Shown: positions 16,785 through 24,690, numbered from the stretch's first letter. The stretch is 39,123 nt of DNA from Bacteroidia bacterium (GCA_020051175.1 JAGVJJ010000019.1:1-39123), one strand, 5' to 3'. Notes: generated by a model from the sequence alone, not told the origin. A program made the numbers and translations.

Positions 16785-17666
16785 ATGGCACACAAGGCAG
16801 GTTTTGTGAATATTATCGGGAGTCCCAATGTGGGTAAATCTACCCTTATGAATGCCCTTGTAGGGGAAAGGCTTTCTATTATCACATCCAAGGCCCAAAC
16901 CACCCGCCACCGCATTATGGGGATTGTAAACGGGGAAGATTTTCAGATCGTTTATTCTGATACTCCCGGGGTACTAAAGCCCAATTATAAATTGCAGGAA
17001 TCCATGATGGAATTTGTAAATACAGCCATTGTGGATGCTGATATTATCCTTTTTGTGACGGATATTTATGAAGATATTAAAATTGAAGAAAAGGTACTTA
17101 ACCGTATAAAAAATGCCAAAGTACCTGTTTTGCTGCTGGTAAATAAAATAGACCTGGCTGTTCAGGAAAAGCTTGAAGAAAAAGTGCAATACTGGAAGCT
17201 GGAGGTACCCAATGCAGAAGTGATCCCGGTTTCAGCCTTAGAAAAATTTAATATCAACTATATTTTCGACCGTATACTGGCACTGTTGCCGGAAGGCCCA
17301 GGCTTTTACGGCAAGGATGAATTAACGGATAAACCTGAAAAATTCTTTGTTTCGGAGATTATCCGTGAAAAGATCCTGATGAATTACAAAAAGGAAATCC
17401 CGTATTCGGTAGAAGTAGTGATTGAATCCTTTAAAGAAGAAGAAAAAATAATAAAGATACGTGCGGAAATCCTTGTAATACGCGACTCCCAAAAGGGGAT
17501 AATCATTGGTCACCAGGGCAAAGCACTAAAAAAAGTAGGTACTGAAGCGCGCAAAGACATGGAAACATTCCTGCAGAAACAGGTATTTCTTGAATTGTTT
17601 GTAAAAGTGAACAAAGACTGGCGGGACAACGATCAGCAGCTGAAACGTTTTGGATACACAAATTAG
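16785..17666 (+). CDS. era: GTPase Era
   Basis: 293 residues, the normal length. GTP-binding motifs: G1 GSPNVGKST (12-20), G2 Thr39/Thr40, G3 DTPG (59-62), G4 NKID (120-123), and G5-like SALE. The C-terminal KH domain (about 205-285) has the RNA-binding turn [15 protein letters not shown]. Era binds the 3' end of 16S rRNA and acts in 30S maturation. The start follows a likely promoter at 16721-16753. The second gene of the pair, der, starts 78 bases downstream after an inverted repeat. Confidence 0.97.
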   Translation: MAHKAGFVNIIGSPNVGKSTLMNALVGERLSIITSKAQTTRHRIMGIVNGEDFQIVYSDTPGVLKPNYKLQESMMEFVNTAIVDADIILFVTDIYEDIKIEEKVLNRIKNAKVPVLLLVNKIDLAVQEKLEEKVQYWKLEVPNAEVIPVSALEKFNINYIFDRILALLPEGPGFYGKDELTDKPEKFFVSEIIREKILMNYKKEIPYSVEVVIESFKEEEKIIKIRAEILVIRDSQKGIIIGHQGKALKKVGTEARKDMETFLQKQVFLELFVKVNKDWRDNDQQLKRFGYTN

Positions 17667-17675
17667 TGAAATAGA

Positions 17676-17721
17676 GATTTGGAGAATTGGAGAAGGCAAT
17701 CCATCTCCAATTCTTCAAATC
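17676..17721 (+). repeat. Inverted repeat between era and der
   Basis: Arms of 18 bases (17676-17693 and 17704-17721) pair with a single G-T position; the loop is 10 bases (17694-17703). A further ctccaatt copy follows at 17730-17737. There is no T-run after the stem, so it may be an mRNA stability or attenuation element rather than a full terminator. Confidence 0.7.
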
Positions 17722-17744
17722 AAAAAATCTCCAATTAAAATAAT

Positions 17745-19049
17745 ATGTCAAATATAGTAGCAATAGTAGGACGCCCGAATGTAGGAAAATCAACGATCTT
17801 TAATCGTTTAACGGAGAGCAGGCATGCTATAGTGGATGCAGTATCCGGAGTAACACGTGATCGCCATTACGGTAAGTCGGAGTGGAACGGAACTACTTTT
17901 TCAGTAATTGACACCGGTGGGTATGTAAAAGGCTCAGAAGATGTATTCGAAGAAGAAATACGCAAACAGGTGAAGCTGGCTATTGATGAGGCAAATGTAA
18001 TTTTGTTTGTTGTGGATGTGTCGGAAGGCATTACGGAAGATGACAAAGTTGTTGCAGATATACTGAGACGCAGCAAAAAGAAGGTGTTCCTTGTTTCCAA
18101 TAAGGTGGATAATTTCGTCCGTCAGGGCCTTTCAGGTGAGTTTTATGCACTCGGCCTGGGTGATCCGTTTAATATTTCTGCTATCAGTGGAAGCGGAACG
18201 GGTGAGCTTCTGGATGCGGTAGTGGAAGTATTGGATGCCAAGACAGTAATAGAGGAACTTGAAATCCCCAAATTTGCTATTGTAGGGCGACCGAATGTTG
18301 GCAAATCGTCATTCATAAATGCTTTGCTTGGCAAGGAACGCAATATTGTTACACCCATTGCCGGCACTACGCGCGACTCCATCAACACCCGGTATACGGC
18401 TTTCGGACACGATTTTCTGCTCATTGACACAGCTGGTATCCGCAAAAAGTCAAAAGTGGAGGAAGACCTGGAATTTTATTCGGTAATGCGCTCTATCAGG
18501 GCCATTGAAAATTGTGATGTCTGCCTTTTACTGATCGATGCAAAATTAGGGCTTGAAGCGCAGGATTTGAATATATTCAGGCTGGCGGAAAGCAATCGAA
18601 AGGGTGTTGTAATTGTTGTGAACAAGTGGGACCTTATCGAAAAGGAAACCAACACAACCAAAGAGTACGAAGAAAAAATACGTGAAAAGCTGGCACCTTT
18701 CCGCGATGTACCTATAGTTTTTACCTCTGCCCTAACCAAACAGCGCGTTCTGAAAGCGATTGAAATTGCTGAAAAGGTAAACGAGAACCGTATTAAAACC
18801 ATAAAAACCAGGGAACTTAACGATGTAATGCTTCAAATCATTGATCGTCACCCTCCAGCGGCTATCAAGGGCAAACATGTTAAAATCAAGTTTGTAAACC
18901 AGCTGCCTACGCATGCCCCTACATTTGCGTTTTATTGCAACCTTCCACAGTATGTTACTGAGGCGTATATCCGCTTTTTGGAAAACAGGCTGCGCGAGCA
19001 GTTCGATTTTTCAGGAGTGCCAATACAGATTTTTATGAGAAAAAAATAA
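17745..19049 (+). CDS. der: Ribosome-associated GTPase Der (EngA)
   Basis: 434 residues with two tandem GTPase domains, the hallmark of Der. Domain 1: GRPNVGKST (9-17), DTGG (56-59), NKVD. Domain 2: GRPNVGKSS near residue 180, DTAG, NKWD. A C-terminal KH-like domain (about 355-432) contains [19 protein letters not shown]. Der acts in 50S subunit assembly. It follows era, so the pair forms a ribosome-biogenesis unit. The start is fixed by [16 protein letters not shown]. Confidence 0.97.
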   Translation: MSNIVAIVGRPNVGKSTIFNRLTESRHAIVDAVSGVTRDRHYGKSEWNGTTFSVIDTGGYVKGSEDVFEEEIRKQVKLAIDEANVILFVVDVSEGITEDDKVVADILRRSKKKVFLVSNKVDNFVRQGLSGEFYALGLGDPFNISAISGSGTGELLDAVVEVLDAKTVIEELEIPKFAIVGRPNVGKSSFINALLGKERNIVTPIAGTTRDSINTRYTAFGHDFLLIDTAGIRKKSKVEEDLEFYSVMRSIRAIENCDVCLLLIDAKLGLEAQDLNIFRLAESNRKGVVIVVNKWDLIEKETNTTKEYEEKIREKLAPFRDVPIVFTSALTKQRVLKAIEIAEKVNENRIKTIKTRELNDVMLQIIDRHPPAAIKGKHVKIKFVNQLPTHAPTFAFYCNLPQYVTEAYIRFLENRLREQFDFSGVPIQIFMRKK

Positions 19050-19185
19050 GGCCCTCACTTTTTAACAGGAAACAATATGTCAGGTAAAACTGGCCATTCG
19101 TGTAAAGTCCTCATGCACAAGTAGGTAATTCTGTTAAAAATTGCTCTTTTTTATTAAAATTCTCTTAAAAAAACAGATGCATTTG

Positions 19186-19215
19186 TTTGATTAATTAAAC
19201 TTATGCATATATTTG
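19186..19215 (+). promoter_or_regulatory. Promoter of the siaB-siaC-like pair
   Basis: TTTG at 19186-19189, an 18-base spacer, and TATATTTG at 19208-19215: a full match to the Bacteroidota TTTG-N-TAnnTTTG pattern. The leader before the ATG is about 45 bases. Confidence 0.75.
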
Positions 19216-19265
19216 CGTATTAAATTTTCGGAATCCAGAGGTTTTTTCAATTTAATTGGCTTTTT

Positions 19266-19811
19266 ATGGTGTTAGATATTTATGGTTTCTACGATAAAAT
19301 GGAGCAGAATAATATCATGCTCTCTTTTAAAGGCGACATTACATCAGACTTGCTGACCTCTATTCTGCAAATAATGGAAGCTAAACTGGACAATTTCCAG
19401 GAGGAGCCCAAAATAAAGAAGAAGGTGTACAATGTTTTGGTAGAATGTTTGCAAAACCTGTACCACCACATGGATGATTCTACTGCAGGAAATGATGAGA
19501 AAGTACGTTCAGCTATCTTTATGATAGGTAAAATGGATACTTATTACAACATCATCACAGGCAATTACATTAAAAACGAAAATATTCCTAACCTGAAAAG
19601 GCTTTTGGACAGCATTAACAAGCTAAGCAAAGAGGAATTAAAAGAATATTACAAAGAAGTTTTAAATAACGGAGAAATGTCATTAAAAGGCGGTGGCGGA
19701 TTAGGGATGATTGACATTGCCCGCAAAACCGGTGGAAAGCTTAATTTTGACTTTACTCCTGTTGATCAGAAATATTCATTTTTTAGTCTAAATATTAACG
19801 TCTCTCAATAA
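19266..19811 (+). CDS. SiaB-family protein kinase (DUF6272)
   Basis: 181 residues. It has a GHKL-type ATP-binding layout: N-box with E60 and N64 (VLVECLQNLYHH), and a glycine-rich G2 box at 142-150 (GGGGLGMID). In Pseudomonas the SiaB homologue phosphorylates the small protein SiaC. The next gene, 13 bases downstream, is exactly that SiaC-type partner, which supports the assignment. The whole protein is predicted cytoplasmic and alpha/beta, with no membrane segment. The catalytic details are inferred from the family. Confidence 0.85.
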   Translation: MVLDIYGFYDKMEQNNIMLSFKGDITSDLLTSILQIMEAKLDNFQEEPKIKKKVYNVLVECLQNLYHHMDDSTAGNDEKVRSAIFMIGKMDTYYNIITGNYIKNENIPNLKRLLDSINKLSKEELKEYYKEVLNNGEMSLKGGGGLGMIDIARKTGGKLNFDFTPVDQKYSFFSLNINVSQ

Positions 19812-19824
19812 ATAGTAAAAGCAT

Positions 19825-20205
19825 ATGGAAGCAATCTCAATTGAAGGAACACCAAAAACACCAACTGTTAATTTTGATACAGATAAAGGTTTTTTAGAAA
19901 TTAAAGGGCGCTCAATACCTGAAAACTCTATTGAATTCTACAAACCAATTGTAGACTTGTTAGAGAAGTATGCCACAAAACCTCAGGCTGCAACCAACGT
20001 AAACATTCAGTTGGAGTATTTTAACACCAGCTCTTCAAAATGTATACTTGATGTTTTCAAAAAGCTTGAAGGCATTAATAAAAATGGCAGCAAAGTAATG
20101 ATCAACTGGTATTACGAGGAGGATGATGAGGATATGTTGGAAGCAGGTGAAGATTACCAGGCTATCATCAATGTGCCGTTTAAAATGGTACAGGTGGTTG
20201 ACTAA
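19825..20205 (+). CDS. SiaC-family regulatory phosphoprotein (DUF1987)
   Basis: 126 residues, a typical DUF1987 length. It opens with IEGTPKTPTVNFDTDKGFLEIKGRSIPENSIEFYKPI and has YFNTSSSKCILDVF, where Thr68 lies at the position phosphorylated in Pseudomonas SiaC. The C-terminus is acidic (YYEEDDEDMLEAGEDYQ). Unphosphorylated SiaC there activates the diguanylate cyclase SiaD; here no such enzyme or SiaA phosphatase is next door. A strong terminator follows at 20250-20284, so kinase and phosphoprotein form a two-gene unit. Confidence 0.88.
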   Translation: MEAISIEGTPKTPTVNFDTDKGFLEIKGRSIPENSIEFYKPIVDLLEKYATKPQAATNVNIQLEYFNTSSSKCILDVFKKLEGINKNGSKVMINWYYEEDDEDMLEAGEDYQAIINVPFKMVQVVD

Positions 20206-20249
20206 ATCTTACTTCTATTCTAATTCAACTATAAACAACGCTTTTGAGA

Positions 20250-20284
20250 AAGCCCTGCATTTTGTGTGCGGGGCTTTTTTGTTA
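20250..20284 (+). terminator. Terminator of the siaB-siaC pair
   Basis: Stem agccctgca / tgcggggct (9 bp, one G-T) with a 7-base loop, followed by TTTTTTGTT. A clean rho-independent terminator. Confidence 0.88.
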
Positions 20285-20286
20285 CT

Positions 20287-20350
20287 GAATGGTAGTAGTA
20301 TAATGGCTTGATTGTAGTCCTGGTTCGAGTCCCAGCGGGTTCACAATCAA
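20287..20350 (+). other. tRNA T-arm-like fragment inside an 8-bp stem
   Basis: At 20319-20335 the bases cctggttcgagtcccag read like a tRNA T-arm with one G missing from the expected ctgggttcgagtcccag. It is followed by cgggttcaca, like an acceptor 3' strand. The fragment is flanked by an 8-bp perfect inverted repeat (20308-20315 ttgattgt / 20343-20350 acaatcaa). The 5' side has a D-arm-like tataatgg but no anticodon stem, so it is not a working tRNA. A tRNA remnant is possible. Confidence 0.4.
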
Positions 20351-20411
20351 CTTTCCAGATTTGCATTATTTGAAAATTTATTTATAACTTAAGTATCAGC
20401 AATAAAATTCG

Positions 20412-20419
20412 TATTTTTG
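20412..20419 (+). promoter_or_regulatory. -7 element of the Rrf2 gene
   Basis: TATTTTTG matches TAnnTTTG. A start near 20427 would give a leader of about 13 bases. No clear -33 element at the usual distance. Confidence 0.5.
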
Positions 20420-20439
20420 AATTACAACTGAACAAATAA

Positions 20440-20898
20440 ATGCTTTCGAAAAAAACCAAATATGCAATAAAGGCGCTGGTACACCTGGCTAAAAACTATG
20501 GTGGAGGCCCTATTCTTATTGGCACTTTGTCGCAGAAAGAAAAAATTCCAAAAAAATTTCTTGAAGCAATTTTATTAGATTTAAGGAAGCAAGGCATACT
20601 GGCAAGCAAAATGGGTGCCGGTGGAGGCTATTACCTGCTAAAAAAGCCTGCTGAAGTGCAATTGAGCCAGGTATTGCGTTCCACAGGAGGCCCTATTGCT
20701 TTGATCCCGTGCGTAAGTATCAACTTTTATGAAAAGTGCGATGATTGTCCGGATGAAAACATATGTGGCATCCGTGATGTAATGACCGAAGTAAGGGAAG
20801 CAACCCTAAAAATTCTATCAGGAACTACATTGGAGGATATTTTGAACCGCGAACACAAACTCAATTCATTGATTTCCAATACAAAAGAAAAAAAGTAA
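20440..20898 (+). CDS. Rrf2-family transcriptional regulator
   Basis: 152 residues. The winged-helix DNA-binding part is residues 1-70 (MLSKKTKYAIKALVHLAKN, then KKFLEAILLDLRKQGILASKMGAGGGYYLLKKP, the typical wing). Residues 91-109 contain four cysteines (C91, C100, C103, C109), where IscR-type members bind a 2Fe-2S cluster, so it may sense Fe-S status, redox state or cysteine supply. Rrf2 proteins also include CymR, which controls cysteine metabolism. The Cys-codon leader immediately downstream (20985-21065) fits such a context. The regulated genes cannot be identified from this window. Confidence 0.92.
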   Translation: MLSKKTKYAIKALVHLAKNYGGGPILIGTLSQKEKIPKKFLEAILLDLRKQGILASKMGAGGGYYLLKKPAEVQLSQVLRSTGGPIALIPCVSINFYEKCDDCPDENICGIRDVMTEVREATLKILSGTTLEDILNREHKLNSLISNTKEKK

Positions 20899-20940
20899 AA
20901 AAATTTACTTGAAAAGTATATTTAGTTGGTAGATTATATA

Positions 20941-20948
20941 TATCTTTG
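20941..20948 (+). promoter_or_regulatory. -7 element upstream of the Cys leader
   Basis: TATCTTTG matches TAnnTTTG and would start a transcript near 20955, about 30 bases before the leader ATG. No -33 element at proper spacing was found. Confidence 0.5.
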
Positions 20949-20984
20949 TACCGCAAAATTGAAAAACACAATTTACACAGCAGC

Positions 20985-21065
20985 ATGAATCGTTTGAATA
21001 CATATTATCGCAAGCCTTTCCACGCGCTACATCATGTATGTTGCTGTATGTGCCTTTGGGCATAA
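20985..21065 (+). CDS. Cys-rich leader peptide ORF (26 aa)
   Basis: ATG at 20985, TAA at 21063-21065; the peptide begins MNRLNTYYRKPFHAL and ends HHVCCCMCLWA. The run TGT-TGC-TGT-ATG-TGC places four Cys codons within five codons just before the stop, the arrangement seen in attenuation leaders that sense an amino acid. It lies behind a TATCTTTG element and about 150 bases before the next gene. Two pairings in the following 40 bases exclude each other (21067-21071 with 21088-21092; 21085-21091 with 21095-21101). The next gene is phasin-like, not a sulfur gene, so the target is unclear. Confidence 0.6.
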   Translation: MNRLNTYYRKPFHALHHVCCCMCLWA

Positions 21066-21077
21066 TCCAACTTTTTT

Positions 21078-21106
21078 GAAGCCGTTTGTTGGGACAACAA
21101 ATCTTC
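21078..21106 (+). promoter_or_regulatory. Hairpin after the Cys leader
   Basis: Perfect 7-bp stem tttgttg / caacaaa with a 3-base loop (21085-21101), extended by gaag / cttc (21078-21081, 21103-21106) across a small internal loop. It begins 12 bases after the leader stop. There is no T-run behind it. Confidence 0.55.
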
Positions 21107-21215
21107 AGTAAAAACAAAATCAGAAAAACTTATTAACTAAACATAAATCCGCGCTATGCAGGAACAAATTTTGTATAGGCAGAATAACCATAAAAACTTA
21201 AAAAATTTCTACACC

Positions 21216-21824
21216 ATGAGCACCACACTAAATTCCAAGTCAGAAAAAATTAAAAACAGCATTAAAGAAACAGCTGAAAAATCAAAAGAAACCATCCGCG
21301 AAATCATTGGCAACAATAGCAAATACATTGATTCGGCCCTTGATACGAACAAAAAGGTGGTAGAGTCCATTAAGAAAAAACTTAACCAGGAAGACGTAGA
21401 AGATTCCATTACCAGCAACGTTAAGGATACATTTTTGAAATCTGTTGAGCTTTCTGAAAATGCGATTGATGCCATTGTAAATACCTATGTAAAACAGGTA
21501 GAGTGGAACATTGATTTAAACACCAAGCTGATTGATGCCTTAAATGAGAATTATGGCAAGAACCCGGAGAAAGTGTTGAATCTTATCTACGAAAATTTTG
21601 AGGCATCGCGCCAGCTTACCATCAGCAACACAAAGGAAATAATTGATTTTTATAATAAACACACCAACCTGGCTGTAAACTTCAATAAAAAGTTTGCAGA
21701 AAATGTAGCTACACAGGTGGAAGTACTTTCACGCATCCAGGCTCAGGGACTGAATAAATTTAATGAGTGGGCAACCGACTGGTGGAAAGAAAACGAGAAA
21801 GAAACCAGATACGCTAAAGCATAA
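21216..21824 (+). CDS. Phasin-like all-helical protein
   Basis: 202 residues from the ATG at 21216 (MSTTLNSKSEKIKNSIKETAEKSKE); an upstream ATG at 21156 would add 20 residues without a sensible fold. It is almost all amphipathic helix, rich in Lys, Glu and Asn, with phasin-like segments (NVATQVEVLSRIQAQGLNKFNEW) and a C-terminal WATDWWKENEKE. Phasins coat polyhydroxyalkanoate granules, but no PHA synthase is in this window, so the name is structural only. It follows the Cys leader, and a long hairpin ends the unit. Confidence 0.65.
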   Translation: MSTTLNSKSEKIKNSIKETAEKSKETIREIIGNNSKYIDSALDTNKKVVESIKKKLNQEDVEDSITSNVKDTFLKSVELSENAIDAIVNTYVKQVEWNIDLNTKLIDALNENYGKNPEKVLNLIYENFEASRQLTISNTKEIIDFYNKHTNLAVNFNKKFAENVATQVEVLSRIQAQGLNKFNEWATDWWKENEKETRYAKA

Positions 21825-21851
21825 GCAAGGCGCTTTCTGACGAATCAAAAG

Positions 21852-21986
21852 GGCTGTAAAAAAGCTCAAGCTATTGCGGGAACCAAAGCGGACAATCCAT
21901 GTAAAACGGAATTTAGGTTAATACACCGTTTTATCCGGATGTCTGCCAAAGTGGTACCACACCGGCTTTGAGACTTTTTTACAGCC
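21852..21986. repeat. 135-bp imperfect hairpin between convergent genes
   Basis: Outer arms ggctgtaaaaaag (21852-21864) and cttttttacagcc (21974-21986) are perfect; pairing continues with ctcaagc / gctttgag (with bulges). An inner pair taaaacgg / ccgtttta and partly matching flanks continue the fold. A T-run follows at 21987. It may act as a two-way terminator between the phasin-like gene and the carbonic anhydrase gene, but the length and the terminal repeats also suit a miniature mobile element remnant. Confidence 0.6.
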
Positions 21987-22001
21987 TTTTTTTATTTTAC
22001 C

Positions 22002-22631
22002 TCACACCTGGTAAACAGAGTGTAAATCTTTCTCGCTTGTAAAGCTTACTTCCAGGTCTTTAATAATCCCGTCATCCACACCATAAACCCAGCCATGAAC
22101 AGCAAGAGGCTGTCCATTTTTCCAGGCATTTTGCACAATAGTTGTTTTACACAAATCATACACCTGCTCGGTAACATTGAGTTCCACAAAACGCCTCGCA
22201 CGCAGCTTTTCATCAGCAATGCTTTCCAGCTCGGATGCATATAATTTGTATACATCTTTAATGTGGCGTAACCAGTTATCAATTAAGCCAAATTGTTTAT
22301 GTCCCATGGCGGCAATCACACCACCACACTCATAATGTCCGCAAACAATGATGTGCTTCACTTTCAGCACCTCTACAGCATACGACAATACGCTAAGCAT
22401 ATTCATATCGCTGTGTACCACCATGTTGGCTATGTTGCGGTGAACAAACATATCACCGGGTTCTGTCCCTGTAATCTGGTTGGCCGGAACACGGCTGTCC
22501 GAGCAGCCAATCCACAGGTATTCGGGCTTTTGACCGGAAGCAAGTTTTTTAAAGTACTGAGGGTCTTGTTGCAGCTGCCCCTCTACCCATTTTCTATTAT
22601 TGTCTAATAATAATCTATATGATTTTTCCAT
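22002..22631 (-). CDS. can: Beta-class carbonic anhydrase
   Basis: 209 residues. Zinc ligands and catalytic pair are in place: C43 and D45-R47 in CSDSR, H99 and C102 in CGHYECGG. It interconverts CO2 and bicarbonate in the cytoplasm. The gene starts 20 bases after the SulP transporter on the same strand, so the two are likely co-transcribed, which points to bicarbonate uptake followed by hydration or dehydration. The N-terminal LLLDNNRKWVEGQLQQDPQYF is typical. Confidence 0.96.
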   Translation of the reverse strand: MEKSYRLLLDNNRKWVEGQLQQDPQYFKKLASGQKPEYLWIGCSDSRVPANQITGTEPGDMFVHRNIANMVVHSDMNMLSVLSYAVEVLKVKHIIVCGHYECGGVIAAMGHKQFGLIDNWLRHIKDVYKLYASELESIADEKLRARRFVELNVTEQVYDLCKTTIVQNAWKNGQPLAVHGWVYGVDDGIIKDLEVSFTSEKDLHSVYQV

Positions 22632-22651
22632 TATAATTTTTCTTTAAGTGA

Positions 22652-24229
22652 TTAATGAGCCGAAGCTCCTTTAAATTCAGGTATATCCTTTAATTCCACC
22701 TTAATGTTCTTTAAGGCAGCAGTATTGTTTTTAAAATCATGGATGATTTCAATTACATCCATATCAATATTATGGGATTTGCTTCCGTCAATAATTACAT
22801 GGGTTCCTTCCTCAAGCTGGTCAAGTGTAAAAGCAATGCTACCTTTGTTCAGGAAAGAAACATCTTCGGCCAGCTGAATAACTATTTTATCAGAATGATC
22901 GCTTTTTTCTTCCACCTGGAAAACATAAGCAAGCTTGTAGTTGTTGCGCAAAATAATGAATGCCGACACAGCCATTCCTGCTGCAATTCCCTTTAACAAA
23001 TCCGAAAACTGGATAGCAATTACCGTAACAATAAATGGGACAAACTGCTCCCAACCCAGCCTGAACATGCTTTTAAACAGGGATACTTTAGCAAGCTTAT
23101 AACCAACCAGCAACAGCACAGCCGCAAGGCAAGCTAACGGGATTCGGTTTAAAAGCGGAGCCAGTCCTATTACGCTGCCCAGTAAAAGCAGGCCATGGAA
23201 CATGGAGGAAAGCTTGGTTTTTCCACCGGAATTGATATTGGCCGAAGTACGCACAATTACAGCCGTTAATGGCAATCCACCAATAAGTCCGGAAACAAAA
23301 TTTCCTATACCCTGCGCTTTCAGCTCACGGTTAGTAGGTGTACTTCTTTTAAACGGGTCAAGTTTATCGGCAGCCTCAACACTGAGCAAGGACTCCAGAC
23401 TGGCAATTACAGCTATGGTTACAGCCACTACATACACGTGGTAATTACCAAGCGCAGTAAAATCAGGCAACGAAAACTGGTTTACAAAGTCCATAGCAGA
23501 GCCCGCCACAGGCAGTTGCACCAGCTCTTCCCCTTCAAGGAAAAAGGAAGGATAATACAATTTGTAACCTTCATTGAGCAAAACACCTACAACTACTGCT
23601 ACCAGGGCACCAGGGACAAACTTAAAAAAAGCATATTTTTTAAGCACCGGACGTTCCCAGAGAATCAGAATTATTAATGATATTACGCTTATTACTATTG
23701 CACCCGGGTGAATGAAGTTTAACGCGTTAAATATTTCTGAAAATGTATTTTGCCCGTCCACCTGCAAAAAGTCAAAGTCGCCTTCGTTGTCTTTATCATA
23801 CCCCAGCGCATGAGGGATTTGCTTAAGTATTAAAATAATACCAATAGCGGCCAGCATTCCTTTAATAACGCTTGAAGGAAAATAATACCCAATTATACCA
23901 GCCTTCAGATACCCAAGAAGTATCTGAATAAGACCTGCAATCATTACTGCAAGGGTAAATATTTCAAAGCTTCCCAGCTGGGTGATGGCATTGAGCACAA
24001 TTACTGTTAACCCGGCAGCCGGACCGCTCACACTGAGCGCTGAACCACTAACGGAGGCTACCACAATGCCTCCGACCATACCGGCTATAATACCCGAAAA
24101 CAGTGGGGCACCCGATGCCAGCGCAATACCAAGGCACAAAGGCAGGGCAACTAAAAAAACGACCAGTCCGGCCGGCAAATCATTCTTAAGGTATTCAAAG
24201 GTTAAGGCTTTCGGCTTTTTAGGAGTCAT
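22652..24229 (-). CDS. SulP-family anion transporter with STAS domain
   Basis: 525 residues. It begins with the SulP signature LPAGLVVFLVALPLCLGIALASGAPLFSG and has the usual 12-14 membrane segments. The C-terminus (about residues 425-520) is a STAS domain (IVIQLAEDVSFLNKGSIAFTLDQLEEGTHVIIDGSKSHNIDMDVIEIIHDF). SulP members carry sulfate, bicarbonate or other anions. The carbonic anhydrase next door makes bicarbonate the likeliest substrate, as in BicA-type carriers; sulfate is the alternative. Confidence 0.93.
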   Translation of the reverse strand: MTPKKPKALTFEYLKNDLPAGLVVFLVALPLCLGIALASGAPLFSGIIAGMVGGIVVASVSGSALSVSGPAAGLTVIVLNAITQLGSFEIFTLAVMIAGLIQILLGYLKAGIIGYYFPSSVIKGMLAAIGIILILKQIPHALGYDKDNEGDFDFLQVDGQNTFSEIFNALNFIHPGAIVISVISLIILILWERPVLKKYAFFKFVPGALVAVVVGVLLNEGYKLYYPSFFLEGEELVQLPVAGSAMDFVNQFSLPDFTALGNYHVYVVAVTIAVIASLESLLSVEAADKLDPFKRSTPTNRELKAQGIGNFVSGLIGGLPLTAVIVRTSANINSGGKTKLSSMFHGLLLLGSVIGLAPLLNRIPLACLAAVLLLVGYKLAKVSLFKSMFRLGWEQFVPFIVTVIAIQFSDLLKGIAAGMAVSAFIILRNNYKLAYVFQVEEKSDHSDKIVIQLAEDVSFLNKGSIAFTLDQLEEGTHVIIDGSKSHNIDMDVIEIIHDFKNNTAALKNIKVELKDIPEFKGASAH

Positions 24230-24325
24230 AGCAAATGAAATAATGAAGAGTAATACAGATTCTTTGAGAACAAAGCCTGTAACAAATCAATTGTTAACTG
24301 GTGTAATTATTTAAAAACGGAAACA

Positions 24326-24346
24326 CATAAAGCAGATGGCTTTATG
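24326..24346 (-). terminator. Possible terminator of the 24355-24690 gene
   Basis: Perfect 8-bp stem cataaagc / gctttatg with a 5-base loop. On the minus strand it is followed by TGTTTCCGTTTTT. It lies about 9 bases after that gene's stop and upstream of the SulP gene. Confidence 0.5.
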
Positions 24347-24354
24347 CAGTAGCA

Positions 24355-24690
24355 TTATAGGATAATAACCTCCGGAGGAGAGTAGATAGTCTGGCTATAA
24401 TCCGATGAAGAAACTGTAATATGGGTAAAATCGGCTTTACGCAGCTGCGTAATAATTTCTAAATCCTCGTTATTGTGAAAAAACCAGTCTTCCAGGGGGT
24501 CTTTCTTTTCATTCTCATCATCTGACTCAGCATCATTTTCTGCCTCATAATCATTCGCTGTATGGGAAGTATCATAGATTTTTTTTGAGAAATAGGTAAT
24601 GGTTTCATAGCTAAAGACCAATGAAAACAAAATCAGTAAACTATATGTAATAACTTTTCTCAAAACAATATATATATGTAATGGATGCAA
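24355..24690 (-). CDS. Hypothetical protein with N-terminal membrane segment
   Basis: 111 residues from the ATG at 24690. The first 30 residues include a hydrophobic stretch (VITYSLLILFSLVFSYETITYF) that is either a signal anchor or a signal peptide. An acidic middle (NDYEAENDAESDDENEKKD) follows, then a short folded C-terminus (NNEDLEIITQLRKADFTHITVSSSDYSQTIYSPPEV). A TTG at 24663 would begin LRKVITYSLL, a cleaner signal start. I recognise no family. The stop lies 125 bases upstream of the SulP gene on the same strand, with a hairpin between. Confidence 0.6.
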   Translation of the reverse strand: MHPLHIYIVLRKVITYSLLILFSLVFSYETITYFSKKIYDTSHTANDYEAENDAESDDENEKKDPLEDWFFHNNEDLEIITQLRKADFTHITVSSSDYSQTIYSPPEVIIL

